From: Rheinheimera sp. EpRS3
Lineage (GTDB): Bacteria > Pseudomonadota > Gammaproteobacteria > Enterobacterales > Alteromonadaceae
DNA length: 64,000 bases
Direction of reading: 5' to 3'
Assembly: GCF_001513785.1 (NCBI RefSeq)
Contig: NZ_LNQS01000001.1
Coordinates: forward strand, 186,001 to 250,000
The notes below the pieces were generated by a model. That model was not told where the DNA came from and searched no databases. It saw only the letters and a list, made by a program, of their open reading frames with translations. The translations under genes were made by a program, and so were the position numbers. The number at the start of each line of letters is the position of its first letter. The first letter of the stretch is position 1. This document shows positions 1-7,894 of this stretch, piece by piece.

Positions 1-1754
1 GCAAAGCCGTGGGGCAGGCAAAGCCTGCCAACGGCCGCTGGCAGCTTAAGCTGCCAGCACAAGCTGCCGGTGGGCCTTATCAGCTGAGCTTTCACGGCCA
101 TAATCAGATGACGCTGCAGGATATCTATTTTGGTGATGTCTGGGTGGCATCGGGCCAGTCTAATATGGAAATGGAGATGGCACGGCTAGCCGAGGCCTAT
201 CCGCAGGATTTAACCGCCGCCAGCTATCCGTTAATCCGCCAGTTTAAAGTGCCGCAACATTACAATTTTAAAACACCGCAGCAGGATTTCAGCAGCGGCC
301 ACTGGGTTGCCGCCAGCCCGGATACTATTGCCGAATTTTCTGCACTGGCATTTTATTTTGCCCGCGAGCTGTTTGAACATTCTGTTGCCGCAGATGACGG
401 CGTAGCCATCGGCATTTTAAATAATGCGCTGGGTGGCTCACCGGTTGAAGCCTGGATGAGCGAGCAGGCGCTGCAGCCATTTCCTGATGCGCTGGCCGAA
501 GCTATCCGTTTTCGCGATGATAAGCTGATCCAGGCGGTGACTGAGGCCGACAAGGCAAAAAATGCCAAGTGGTATGGTGATTTACAGCAGCGTGATGCGG
601 GCTTAACCAGCAAAACGCCCTGGTATAGCACCGCGTTGGACGACAGCAACTGGGCCAGCTTTAGCGTGCCGGGTTTTCGGCCTGAACCCTTTACCGGTGT
701 CTGGTGGTTGCGTAAAACGGTGCAGCTAACTGCCAAACAGGCGGCAGAGGCAAATACCTTACGGCTTGGCTCTATCGTCGATGCCGATGAGGTGTATATC
801 AATGGCACCTTGGTGGGCAATACTACCTATCAGTACCCGCCGCGCCGTTATGCCGTACCTGAAAATCTGCTTAAAGCCGGTAACAACCTGCTGGCAGTGC
901 GTATTACCGCCACCAATGGTAAAACCGGCTTAATGCCGGATAAACCCTATTGGCTCGGCACAGATAACAATAAGCTGGATTTAAGCGGACCGTGGAAAAT
1001 GCACAGCTCAGCTGAGGCAGAGCCTTTGCCCAGTGATACCTTTATCCGCTGGAAACCGCTGGGCTTATTTAATGGCTTAACCGCGCCGTTAACCTATCTG
1101 CCGGTTAAAGGCGTGATCTGGTATCAGGGTGAATCTAATGTTGGCCAGTATGAGCAGTATCAGCCGCGTTTTAGCGCGATGATCCGCGATTGGCGGGCAA
1201 AATGGGCGCAAAACAGCGGCCAACAACAGCCGTTGCCGTTTTTATTTGTCCAACTGGCCAACTATCTGGAAAAAACGCCAGAGCCGACCGACAGCCACTG
1301 GGCCGGGTTACGCGAAGCGCAGCGCCAGAGCTTAACCGAACCTGATACCGCTATGGTGGTGGCGATTGATGTTGGCGAATGGAACGATATTCATCCGGTA
1401 GATAAAAAAACCTTAGGCCAGCGCCTGGCTTTAGCCGCGAGGGCGGTGGTACTGGGTGAAGACGTGCCGTATCAGGGGCCGCAGTTGTTGTCAGTACAGG
1501 TGCAGGGCAATAAATTGCTGCTTAGCTTTGATCAGCAACTGGTACTAAAACCCGGGCAGAGCTTTGCTATCGCCGGCAGCGACGGCGAATATCGCTGGGC
1601 GCAGGTACAGCTACAGGGTAAACAATTAGTGCTGTCGCATGCTGATATTACCGCGCCGGTACAAGTACGCTACGCCTGGGCCGATAACCCGGATGCGGTG
1701 CTGTACAACAGCGCAGGCCTACCGGCATCGCCGTTTATTTACCAGCCAAAGTAA
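1..1754 (+). CDS. Sialate O-acetylesterase-type SGNH hydrolase, 5' end outside window
   Basis: The protein resembles sialate O-acetylesterases (SASA/SGNH hydrolase superfamily), which remove acetyl esters from sialic acids or acetylated glycans. The nucleophile block GQSNMEMEM lies near residue 50 of the visible part, and the C-terminal Asp/His block reads DIHPVDKKTLGQRLA. A beta-sandwich-like middle section (DSNWASFSVPG..., LRLGSIVDADEVYINGTLVG) matches the galactose-binding insert usual in this family. The frame is open back to base 1 with no good start, so the N-terminus and any signal peptide lie upstream; the GTG at 9 is only the first in-frame start-like codon. About 580 of roughly 640 residues would be visible. 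It is probably a periplasmic enzyme of a glycan-use locus. The substrate cannot be read from sequence. Confidence 0.88.
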   Translation, partial: KAVGQAKPANGRWQLKLPAQAAGGPYQLSFHGHNQMTLQDIYFGDVWVASGQSNMEMEMARLAEAYPQDLTAASYPLIRQFKVPQHYNFKTPQQDFSSGHWVAASPDTIAEFSALAFYFARELFEHSVAADDGVAIGILNNALGGSPVEAWMSEQALQPFPDALAEAIRFRDDKLIQAVTEADKAKNAKWYGDLQQRDAGLTSKTPWYSTALDDSNWASFSVPGFRPEPFTGVWWLRKTVQLTAKQAAEANTLRLGSIVDADEVYINGTLVGNTTYQYPPRRYAVPENLLKAGNNLLAVRITATNGKTGLMPDKPYWLGTDNNKLDLSGPWKMHSSAEAEPLPSDTFIRWKPLGLFNGLTAPLTYLPVKGVIWYQGESNVGQYEQYQPRFSAMIRDWRAKWAQNSGQQQPLPFLFVQLANYLEKTPEPTDSHWAGLREAQRQSLTEPDTAMVVAIDVGEWNDIHPVDKKTLGQRLALAARAVVLGEDVPYQGPQLLSVQVQGNKLLLSFDQQLVLKPGQSFAIAGSDGEYRWAQVQLQGKQLVLSHADITAPVQVRYAWADNPDAVLYNSAGLPASPFIYQPK

Positions 1755-1795
1755 TTACAGCTGTAGCAGGGTGGTAAGTGAGCGCGAACGGCCGT

Positions 1796-1839
1796 TTGTT
1801 ATCTGATAGTCTAACCATGTGCTACAATGTCTGACATTG
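1796..1839 (+). promoter_or_regulatory. Extended -10 promoter overlapping a palindromic operator of the toxin-antitoxin operon
   Basis: An extended -10 element (TG at 1820-1821, then TACAAT at 1823-1828) precedes the antitoxin gene. It overlaps a perfect inverted repeat, CAATGTC-T-GACATTG, at 1825-1839. Type II antitoxins usually bind such a site to repress their own operon. A TTGTTA at 1796-1801 is a weak -35 candidate with a long spacer (21 bp). The ATG at 1827 lies inside the -10 box, which argues against it being the translation start. Confidence 0.6.
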
Positions 1840-1862
1840 CAACACACTTTGGAATAGTTATC

Positions 1863-2147
1863 ATGAAAAGTGAAATGCTTAGCACACGCATCGATCATGA
1901 CACAAAAGTCGCATTTACCAACATTTGTGATGATGTCGGCCTAAGCCCGTCTCAGGCAATCAAGCTATTTGCGCGTGCTGTGATCAATCATGGCGGTATA
2001 CCTTTTGCGATTAAAGCACGCCAGCCAAATGAAACCACTGTAGCTGCAATGCAAGAACTGGCAGCAGGTAAAGGCCAGCAAAGCAAATCTGTTGATGCCA
2101 TGTTAGATGAGTTAACCGAAGGCAAAGTACAAAGTGCTCACCCTTGA
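1863..2147 (+). CDS. RelB/DinJ-family antitoxin
   Basis: Small ribbon-helix-helix antitoxin of the RelB/DinJ type. The N-terminus (MLSTRIDHDTKVAF) gives the DNA-binding strand and is followed by the family pattern LSPSQAIKLFARAVINHGGIPF. It should bind the operon operator and, through its C-terminal part, neutralise the toxin encoded next to it. The ATG at 1863 is preferred over the one at 1827: it has GGAA eight bases upstream, and the earlier codon sits in the promoter. The protein is 94 residues. Its end overlaps the toxin start by 14 bases, indicating translational coupling. TA pairs like this are common passengers of integron cassettes and islands, which fits the attC-like site 0.8 kb away. 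Confidence 0.85.
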   Translation: MKSEMLSTRIDHDTKVAFTNICDDVGLSPSQAIKLFARAVINHGGIPFAIKARQPNETTVAAMQELAAGKGQQSKSVDAMLDELTEGKVQSAHP

Positions 2148-2403
2148 GTATTCAACTCAGTTTAAAAAGGATTTCAAAAAAATTGCTAAGATGCCTATTC
2201 CCGACATTCTGGAAGTTGGGAATATAATCTCCCGGCTGCAGCGCGGCGAAGCGCTTGCCGCAAAAAATGTTGATCATCCCCTTAGTGGAAATTGGCTCGG
2301 CTTTAGAGATTGCCACATCAAGCCAGACCTCGTTTTAATCTACAGAATTGCTAATAACACCTTGCAACTTGCCAGAATTGGTTCTCACAGCGAAATTTTC
2401 TAG
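2134..2403 (+). CDS. YafQ-family toxin (mRNA interferase)
   Basis: An 89-residue RelE-superfamily toxin of the YafQ branch, which cleaves mRNA on the ribosome. Conserved blocks are YSTQFKKDFKK at the N-terminus, NWLGFRDCHIKPDLVLIY near residue 55-70, and the C-terminal RIGSHSEIF. The His and Asp of DCHIKPD and the His of GSHSE are the residues associated with catalysis in YafQ. It starts at a GTG inside the antitoxin gene (14-base overlap). The length is normal and no lesion is seen, so the module looks functional. Confidence 0.87.
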   Translation: MLTLEYSTQFKKDFKKIAKMPIPDILEVGNIISRLQRGEALAAKNVDHPLSGNWLGFRDCHIKPDLVLIYRIANNTLQLARIGSHSEIF

Positions 2404-2417
2404 TTACACCAAAGACT

Positions 2418-2473
2418 TTATAACCTCCTCTCTGGCGCACTTTAGTGCGCCAGAGTGATGCGAATAGTTATAA
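2418..2473. terminator. Perfect 11-bp hairpin between convergent genes, with outer TTATAAC/GTTATAA arms
   Basis: CTCTGGCGCAC (2430-2440), loop TTTA, GTGCGCCAGAG (2445-2455) form a perfect stem between the toxin gene (+) and the HExxH gene (-). There is no T-tract on either strand, so it is at best a bidirectional pause or terminator. The outer arms TTATAAC (2418-2424) and GTTATAA (2467-2473) are complementary and carry the AAC/GTT ends of integron attC R boxes. Unequal spacers (5 and 11 bases) and a stem without extrahelical bases make that reading weaker. Confidence 0.45.
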
Positions 2474-2941
2474 ATTTTCTCGAACAAATTGCTCAACGCT
2501 GAGGTGCCGCCCCTTGCTTTGATAGTGCCCATCTAACGCATAAGCCATTTTTTCTAGGGGTGCGTTGTCATACCCAAAACTTTGAATTTCTTGAATATAG
2601 CGTTCTATGAAACCTTGAGGGGCTAGCTCTCGCCATTGCAACACATGAACCAATTCATGGAAGTGAAGCCGAAGATTGTTTGCGGCTTCTTTCTTTACGT
2701 AATAGGTATCGTTGTAAGTAATACCTCCAACATCCATGTCGATGAAGTCTCCTAAACCTGCTTCCCGAAGTTGTGGAAAATTAGGCTTCGGAATTTCGTC
2801 CGTAACAACGAAAAATGCTGTCTTGAGAAAGTCAGGCGAGTAAAAACCGTTGAAATGTTCGGCAAAGACGGAGCAAGATAGACGTAATTTTCTATGCGAA
2901 GAATTCACGTGTTGTATCCATTCCCAGATATCTTTGATCAT
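2468..2941 (-). CDS. Small HExxH zinc-peptidase-like protein of unknown function
   Basis: A 157-residue protein with no signal peptide or membrane segment. HFHELVHVLQW at about residues 93-103 is an HExxH zinc-binding helix, and Glu130 in NAPLEKMAYA is a plausible third ligand, as in gluzincins (HExxH...NxxExxA). The family is not recognised beyond this; it may be a cytoplasmic metallopeptidase or an inactive relative. An AGGAGG ribosome site lies 5-10 bases before the ATG at 2941, and the leader back to the attC-like site is only about 15 bases, the layout of an integron cassette. The gene is AT-rich compared with the flanking core genes. Confidence 0.6.
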   Translation of the reverse strand: MIKDIWEWIQHVNSSHRKLRLSCSVFAEHFNGFYSPDFLKTAFFVVTDEIPKPNFPQLREAGLGDFIDMDVGGITYNDTYYVKKEAANNLRLHFHELVHVLQWRELAPQGFIERYIQEIQSFGYDNAPLEKMAYALDGHYQSKGRHLSVEQFVRENL

Positions 2942-2953
2942 TACTCCTCCTAT

Positions 2954-3008
2954 TTACAACGCCCAAAGCCGCCGTACGTTAAGTGTCGGCTGCCTTTGTT
3001 TGTTAGCT
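2954..3008 (-). repeat. Integron attC-like recombination site
   Basis: Read on the minus strand, the site begins AGCTAAC (R''-like, containing the stop codon of the KAP gene). It then has AGCCGAC as L'' and GCGGCT as L', which pair with one extrahelical A, and ends GTTGTAA (R'-like). The order R''-L''-loop-L'-R', the 55-base length, the single bulged base and the position at an ORF's 3' end are the defining marks of attC. L''/L' closely resemble those of the well-known aadA cassette. The R boxes deviate from the RYYYAAC/GTTRRRY consensus, and no integrase gene is present in the window. Confidence 0.55.
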
Positions 3009-4415
3009 CTCGTCTCCGCCAAATTTAAATTTGTCCGATAGTTCTATCCTTGAGATCAAGCTATCTAGTGCGACACTATTATCATCTTCAACAGGCCTTT
3101 GTGCTATACGAACTACCCTATCAGAATAATGTCGCAATTTTTCCTCACACTTTTCATCTTTTAGATTTCGCTTGTGCTTATCTAAACAATCACCAAGGTT
3201 GGCTCTAAAATGACTACTCTTTGCCGCCAGCAAAAAACCTTCAATCAACGCGCACTCGAAGGACTCAAGGCGTTCCTGTTCAGGAACTATAGAGTACAAA
3301 TAATCAATGGCTCTCTCTGGCGTTGAGCTTGGATTGATGAAGTCTCGATATAGCTCTGAGCTTGAATCCTTTGCTGTTATTAAAAATGTTAGAAGTGCCG
3401 GGTATATGTATGTATTTTCATTTGTAGAATGAATGACCAAATTGATACGAGCGATAAGTTGTTCTATTTCCCTTAGGGAATAACTTTTTGCCTTGGCTAT
3501 AAGCTTAAAGACATTTTTCAAGTGATCATAATCATACTGGAATGCTCGGTATTTTTTCCTTTTTTCAAAGAACTGATCAAACCCAAATCTCTTGTAGAAC
3601 TTATCAATAAATGCGTCTAGCTCTGAATTCGGTAATTCATATTCAATATCGATAAACCTTTTTAGGTAGCCTTTAGACTCAAAGTCATTACCATATATTG
3701 CTTTAACACTGTGTGATAATTGCTCTTTATCCATTGCCAGTATAAACACCAAGCCATCTACATCAAGTAAGTGTTTTATTCGTTCGAGAAGCTCAATAGC
3801 ATAGGTTGGCCTACACCTATCTAGTTCGTCGACAAATATATATAGGTTTTCAGACTCACCAGTTTCACAAGCTAGTATTTTTTTTAGGTTTTCTTTGAAC
3901 TCAACGATGGCGCTTTTGTTTTTAGAATATTCATCAATTAGGTCTTTTGATAACGATTCAGATAAATTTGCCGCTTCATCTCCTAATATTTTCTCAGCAT
4001 CTATTACGCCTGCAGTACCTAGTTTCACTAGCGCTGGTATTCCCTTTTTAAGTATGTGGACCCCAGCCTTTTTTGCACTCTCCCATGCCTTGTTCTTTAC
4101 TTTATCTCCATTTATTAACCGTTTGATCTCCTGATTGATTTCTCCGAGGAAAGCCAATAGTGGGTCGCTAGCAAAGTCTGTTTCCCAAGCGCTGAAAAAC
4201 ACTGACTTACAGTTATTTAGTTTCAGATCTGCATGTAGCATTTCTAGAAAGGTTGTTTTTCCATGGCCCCATGGAGCATTAACGGACATTACAATAGGTG
4301 ACGTCATGTTTCTTAGAAGCAAAGATAGATTCTCAACATCACCGCTACGCGATAGACAGTCGTTTTCAAATGGTCTGGCGGGGTCTATGAGAACTTTTCG
4401 AGCTTTAAATTCCAT
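3003..4415 (-). CDS. KAP-family P-loop NTPase
   Basis: A 470-residue KAP NTPase (named after Kidins220/ARMS and PifA). The Walker A motif APWGHGKTT is at 47-55 and the Walker B motif LYIFVDELDRCRP at about 191-203, followed by LVFILAMDKEQL, typical of the family's sensor region. The N-terminal DPARPFENDCLSRSGDVENL also fits. A stretch at about 118-140 (HILKKGIPALVKLGTAGVI) is the usual place for a membrane-associated insert. Bacterial KAP proteins occur in plasmid phage-exclusion (PifA) and defence loci, so an anti-phage role is plausible but unproven. The gene is visibly AT-richer than its surroundings, and its stop codon lies inside an attC-like site, suggesting acquisition as a mobile cassette. 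Confidence 0.85.
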   Translation of the reverse strand: MEFKARKVLIDPARPFENDCLSRSGDVENLSLLLRNMTSPIVMSVNAPWGHGKTTFLEMLHADLKLNNCKSVFFSAWETDFASDPLLAFLGEINQEIKRLINGDKVKNKAWESAKKAGVHILKKGIPALVKLGTAGVIDAEKILGDEAANLSESLSKDLIDEYSKNKSAIVEFKENLKKILACETGESENLYIFVDELDRCRPTYAIELLERIKHLLDVDGLVFILAMDKEQLSHSVKAIYGNDFESKGYLKRFIDIEYELPNSELDAFIDKFYKRFGFDQFFEKRKKYRAFQYDYDHLKNVFKLIAKAKSYSLREIEQLIARINLVIHSTNENTYIYPALLTFLITAKDSSSELYRDFINPSSTPERAIDYLYSIVPEQERLESFECALIEGFLLAAKSSHFRANLGDCLDKHKRNLKDEKCEEKLRHYSDRVVRIAQRPVEDDNSVALDSLISRIELSDKFKFGGDES

Positions 4416-4617
4416 CTAATAACTTCCTATGTAGCGTGAGTTAATACTTATTTCGGCGGAGAAGTCCTTATTTAAACACGGACTTTTCGGTCTTAGTAAA
4501 GATAATATCCAGAACACTACACCGCTGCTTTAGAACTTACAATAACTTATAGGTACAGCTGATAGTTATGCTGGCGACAAATACGGGTTAACCCGTCTGA
4601 CCAAGTATTGGTAGTTC

Positions 4618-5307
4618 TTAGAAGCGCTCTGGCTGCATATCAATAAAGCTGCTAATGGTTAGCCGGCCCAGACGCGGGTTGGCGGATAAGCTGGTGTTTG
4701 GGGTAATAATGCCGCTGTGCAACGCATGGCGGCGGTAGATAATCAGCCGGTTAAAGATGCCTTGCTGCGCGCCAATTTGCTCAAATAATGCGGTATCGCC
4801 GCCAATATAACCATCGCTGGCTTTGGGCAGGTTGGGGCCGTCGTTTTCGGCTTCCAGCGCGCGGTAATACGCCATAGTGCGGCTGTCATCAATAGTTTCA
4901 AAACCGGTTTTACGGTGGCGGTAAAAGGCAGTACCGCCCTGATCACCCTGAAATAAGTAATGCACCGCCGCCAGCGCGTGTTTTTCAGTAGTGTCAAAAT
5001 GCGGAATACGTTGCAGCAGTTTGAGTTGTGCCGGTGGTGTAGTTACCAGCGAAAAATGGCACACCGAAAAGCCCAGCGCCGTTGCCGGTAGGGCAAAGTA
5101 ATCTATTAACGCAGCCTGCAGGTTTTGCAGCATAAACTGGCGATAGCTTTCAGGCGCTGCTGAGCGTACGCCCGGATAATAAGGCGAGTTGGCAACATAT
5201 TGCTGGCCACAGGCGTATTCAACTAACGCTTCAGGCTGTGGTATAAAATTATCTACCACCAACAGCGGTGAGTGCTCTTTGCCTGTCGTCAGCCGGGTGA
5301 TCTGCAT
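4618..5307 (-). CDS. DUF6445 family protein (2OG-Fe(II) oxygenase-like)
   Basis: A 229-residue cytoplasmic protein resembling the DUF6445 family that accompanies tryptophan halogenase/TonB-receptor clusters. The sequence allows a double-stranded beta-helix iron site: His103-x-Asp105 in RIPHFDTTE and a distal His (about 197) in RRHALHSGII. The assignment as a 2-oxoglutarate/iron oxygenase is inference from these residues. It is the last gene of the minus-strand cluster, starting 23 bases after the halogenase stop, so it is probably co-transcribed. The 14-bp palindrome ACGGGTTAACCCGT (4583-4596) lies just downstream. Confidence 0.65.
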   Translation of the reverse strand: MQITRLTTGKEHSPLLVVDNFIPQPEALVEYACGQQYVANSPYYPGVRSAAPESYRQFMLQNLQAALIDYFALPATALGFSVCHFSLVTTPPAQLKLLQRIPHFDTTEKHALAAVHYLFQGDQGGTAFYRHRKTGFETIDDSRTMAYYRALEAENDGPNLPKASDGYIGGDTALFEQIGAQQGIFNRLIIYRRHALHSGIITPNTSLSANPRLGRLTISSFIDMQPERF

Positions 5308-5330
5308 CTGCGTTTATGCTCGGTCAGGTG

Positions 5331-6818
5331 CTATGTCAGGTTAGACGGGCAGTACTGGCGCAAAAAGTCCCGGTGCGACGGTAGGCGGTGTACGGCGCTG
5401 TTAATCGTTTCGCGGATCTGTTGTAAATGGCGGCTTAATTCGCCGCTGCCCAGGCCAGCCACCAACTGATGATAACTTTGCGGTTGTAACCGCTGACCCA
5501 GCATCACATGGCTCCAGGATTCGAGCCGGAACATCTCATCGCCGGTTTGAAAGGCGTGGGCACTTTCGCGGAATAACGCTATGCGGTGTGCCAGCGAATC
5601 CGGGATCGTCATTGTGCGGCAATAGTCCCAGAACGGACTGTCGGTACGTTCGGTCTGGTGGTAATGCAGAATAATAAAGTCGCGGATTTTTTCTACTTCA
5701 GTAATAGATTGCTGGTTATATTCATCGGTTAAGGCCGGTGTAACGCCGTTAAAAGGAAACAGCCGCAGTAAGCGGATAATGCCGCTCATAAACAGAAAAA
5801 TACTGGTCGATTCCAGCGGTTCAATAAAACCACTGGATAAACCAATAGCAACACAGTTTTTATGCCACAGTTTTTTACGCCGGCCGGTTTGATAACTCAG
5901 TACGCGGGGCTCCATAATGGCCGGTGCTTCCAGGCCATCCAGTAAACGCTGTCTGGCTTTGTCGTCGGATAAATAATCGCTGGCATACACCAAACCATTG
6001 CCGACCCGGTGCTGCAGCGGTATTTTCCACTGCCAGCCGCTGTCATGGGCAATAGCCCGGGTATAAGGCGGTACAGTGGGGCCGGGCTCGGTTTGCACTA
6101 CTACCGCTTTGTTGCACGGTAACCAGTGATCCCAGCGCTCGTAACCGGTTTTTAATGTTTGCTCAATTAACAAGGCGCGAAAGCCGGTGCAGTCGATAAA
6201 CAAATCGCCGATTATTTCCTGGCCAGACTCCAGCACCAAAGCGCGGATATCGCCGTTCACATGCTGCTGCACCTGGGCAATTTTGCCTTCAATGCGCACC
6301 GCCCCTAAGTCTTCACTAAAGCGGCGTAAAAAACGGGCATACCGGCCGGCATCCAGATGGTAGGCATAGTTAATGGTAGATTGCTCAGTTTTAGCAAACT
6401 TATGCTGTTTGGCCGCCTGTAACTCGTAACAATAGTCGCCAAAAGGTGCGGCTATACCCTGGTTTAAACCGTGTAAATAGTAGTGCTGAAAATCGGTAAG
6501 AAAGCTGCCTTTGCCGGTTACGCCAAAAGGGTGGAAATAATGGTCGCCCTGCTGGCCCCAGTTTTCAAACGAAATGGCCAGTTTAAAGGTGGCATCGGTA
6601 GCCTGCATAAACTCCTGCTCGTTGATACCGAGCAAATTATGAAACAGCTGCACCGGTGGTACGGTAGATTCGCCCACGCCGACTGTGCCTATCTCTTCTG
6701 ACTCTATCAGCACTACATCAATTAAGCCTTTTAACCGTTTTGACAGGGCGGCTGCAGCTACCCAACCGGCGGTGCCACCACCGGCTATCACTACTTTTTT
6801 AACTGTATTGCTTTGCAT
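5331..6818 (-). CDS. Flavin-dependent tryptophan halogenase family protein
   Basis: A 495-residue FAD-dependent halogenase (PF04820). Visible are the FAD motif GGGTAGW (residues 13-19), the TFK block with Lys79 in the position of the catalytic lysine of PrnA, the halogenase signature WQWKIP at 262-267, LFIDCTGFR at about 206-213, and EPLEST at 333-338. Members use FADH2, O2 and halide to make hypohalous acid, which Lys79 relays to the substrate. Whether free tryptophan is the substrate is doubtful: homologs linked to TonB receptors in Xanthomonas and Brevundimonas act on indoles in vitro, and their natural role is unknown. A separate flavin reductase is not encoded nearby. It lies between the cupin and DUF6445 genes. 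Confidence 0.9.
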   Translation of the reverse strand: MQSNTVKKVVIAGGGTAGWVAAAALSKRLKGLIDVVLIESEEIGTVGVGESTVPPVQLFHNLLGINEQEFMQATDATFKLAISFENWGQQGDHYFHPFGVTGKGSFLTDFQHYYLHGLNQGIAAPFGDYCYELQAAKQHKFAKTEQSTINYAYHLDAGRYARFLRRFSEDLGAVRIEGKIAQVQQHVNGDIRALVLESGQEIIGDLFIDCTGFRALLIEQTLKTGYERWDHWLPCNKAVVVQTEPGPTVPPYTRAIAHDSGWQWKIPLQHRVGNGLVYASDYLSDDKARQRLLDGLEAPAIMEPRVLSYQTGRRKKLWHKNCVAIGLSSGFIEPLESTSIFLFMSGIIRLLRLFPFNGVTPALTDEYNQQSITEVEKIRDFIILHYHQTERTDSPFWDYCRTMTIPDSLAHRIALFRESAHAFQTGDEMFRLESWSHVMLGQRLQPQSYHQLVAGLGSGELSRHLQQIRETINSAVHRLPSHRDFLRQYCPSNLT

Positions 6819-6849
6819 TGTCTGCTCCCTGTGATTTTTATAATATTTT

Positions 6850-7884
6850 TTAGCGATTTAACCGGTTTAGCAGCATGGCTCTGAGTTGGCGCGCCTGCAT
6901 CTCATCCAGCTCGCCCAGTATACCGCGGGCGGCTTCAGGCAAATGTTGCCCGGCCTGTTTGGGGTCATCAAAGACATAGTAATTTAACAGCGCCTGCCAG
7001 GCGCGGCGTTCATGCTCGGGCTTATCGCGCAGGCACAGCAGGGCGTGGTACAACAGGTTCATACCCGAGCCGGTATAACGCGGGGCTGTGCTCCACCAGT
7101 AATTAATTAAAATATTAAATGTGCCCGGTGCCTCTACCTGATGCCACCACATGCTGGGTAAATACAGGGCATCACCGGGTTCTAACTCGGCTATCTGGCC
7201 GGCTGCTACGGCAGCGGGGAACTTAGGAAAACGCTGTAAATCCGGCTTGCTAAAATCGACCATACTGATGGCTTGGCCGCCCGGTGTCGGTTCCAGTGGC
7301 CCCGGATACAAATTGCTGACCTGCTCTGGCGGAAATAACGTAAAACGCCGCTTACCCAGCACACAGCAAGCCAGATTCTCTGAAGCATCATAATGACAGG
7401 CTGCCAGCGAGCGGTTGCCCAGCCAGATACTGACGCGGTCTGGCTCGGTGTCATAGCCCAGCTCGGCTTTGGGTAACTGCATATTGTGCTGGTCTGGCAG
7501 GGTAGGAAAATGGCTCTGCAGCAGGTTAGACGCAATGTAAACAGACGGTGGCTGTGTTTGCTCCTGCCAGGCCAGAATTTGCTGCAGTACCTCATCTACC
7601 CGCCCCATCCGGGTTTGGTAATTGAGTTTGCTGTCGCTGTCATCATAAAAATAGCGGCCATTCAGGCCGGGCTCGCCGTAATATACCTGAGTGGGTTTGC
7701 CGTTGTAGTGGCTGTTAAGGTAATCGGCCACCAGTGCCGGGTTTTGCTGCCCCAGTTGCACCATAGGCCAGTGTTTTACCAGGCCTTTTAGCACTACGGG
7801 CTGTTTGGCGTTGACGATTTCCGCCGGTAAAACACCGCTCTGGCAGGTGTCAATAATGCGGCTGCGGCCGGTAATATTCAGCAT
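6850..7884 (-). CDS. Cupin-like (JmjC/Cupin_8) domain protein
   Basis: A 344-residue protein of the Cupin_8/JmjC-like group, related to peptide and tRNA hydroxylases. The metal triad is visible: His164-x-Asp166 in ACHYDASEN and His248 in LPSMWWHQVEA, with GKRRFTLFPPEQ (178-188) as the conserved strand after the first ligands. It is expected to bind Fe(II) and 2-oxoglutarate and hydroxylate a peptide or small substrate; which one is unknown. It sits 10 bases after the SapC gene and 31 bases before the halogenase gene, so the three are an operon. Related clusters often carry such a protein beside the halogenase, suggesting successive oxidation of one substrate. Confidence 0.8.
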   Translation of the reverse strand: MLNITGRSRIIDTCQSGVLPAEIVNAKQPVVLKGLVKHWPMVQLGQQNPALVADYLNSHYNGKPTQVYYGEPGLNGRYFYDDSDSKLNYQTRMGRVDEVLQQILAWQEQTQPPSVYIASNLLQSHFPTLPDQHNMQLPKAELGYDTEPDRVSIWLGNRSLAACHYDASENLACCVLGKRRFTLFPPEQVSNLYPGPLEPTPGGQAISMVDFSKPDLQRFPKFPAAVAAGQIAELEPGDALYLPSMWWHQVEAPGTFNILINYWWSTAPRYTGSGMNLLYHALLCLRDKPEHERRAWQALLNYYVFDDPKQAGQHLPEAARGILGELDEMQARQLRAMLLNRLNR

Positions 7885-7894
7885 AGCGCCTTGC

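Noticed and set aside
1827-1862. Upstream in-frame start for the antitoxin gene
   Set aside because: The ATG lies within the -10 element and operator; the ATG at 1863 has a ribosome site and matches family length.
3895-4419. Two plus-strand ORFs opposite the KAP gene
   Set aside because: They are antisense to a conserved NTPase and show no family features.
4583-4596. Palindrome ACGGGTTAACCCGT as an attachment site or operator
   Set aside because: It is perfect but only 14 bp, downstream of a gene end, with no promoter or partner repeat nearby.
4416-4617. Search for attI or a further attC upstream of the KAP gene
   Set aside because: No convincing R/L box order was found; short repeats such as AAGTCC/GGACTT are too weak.
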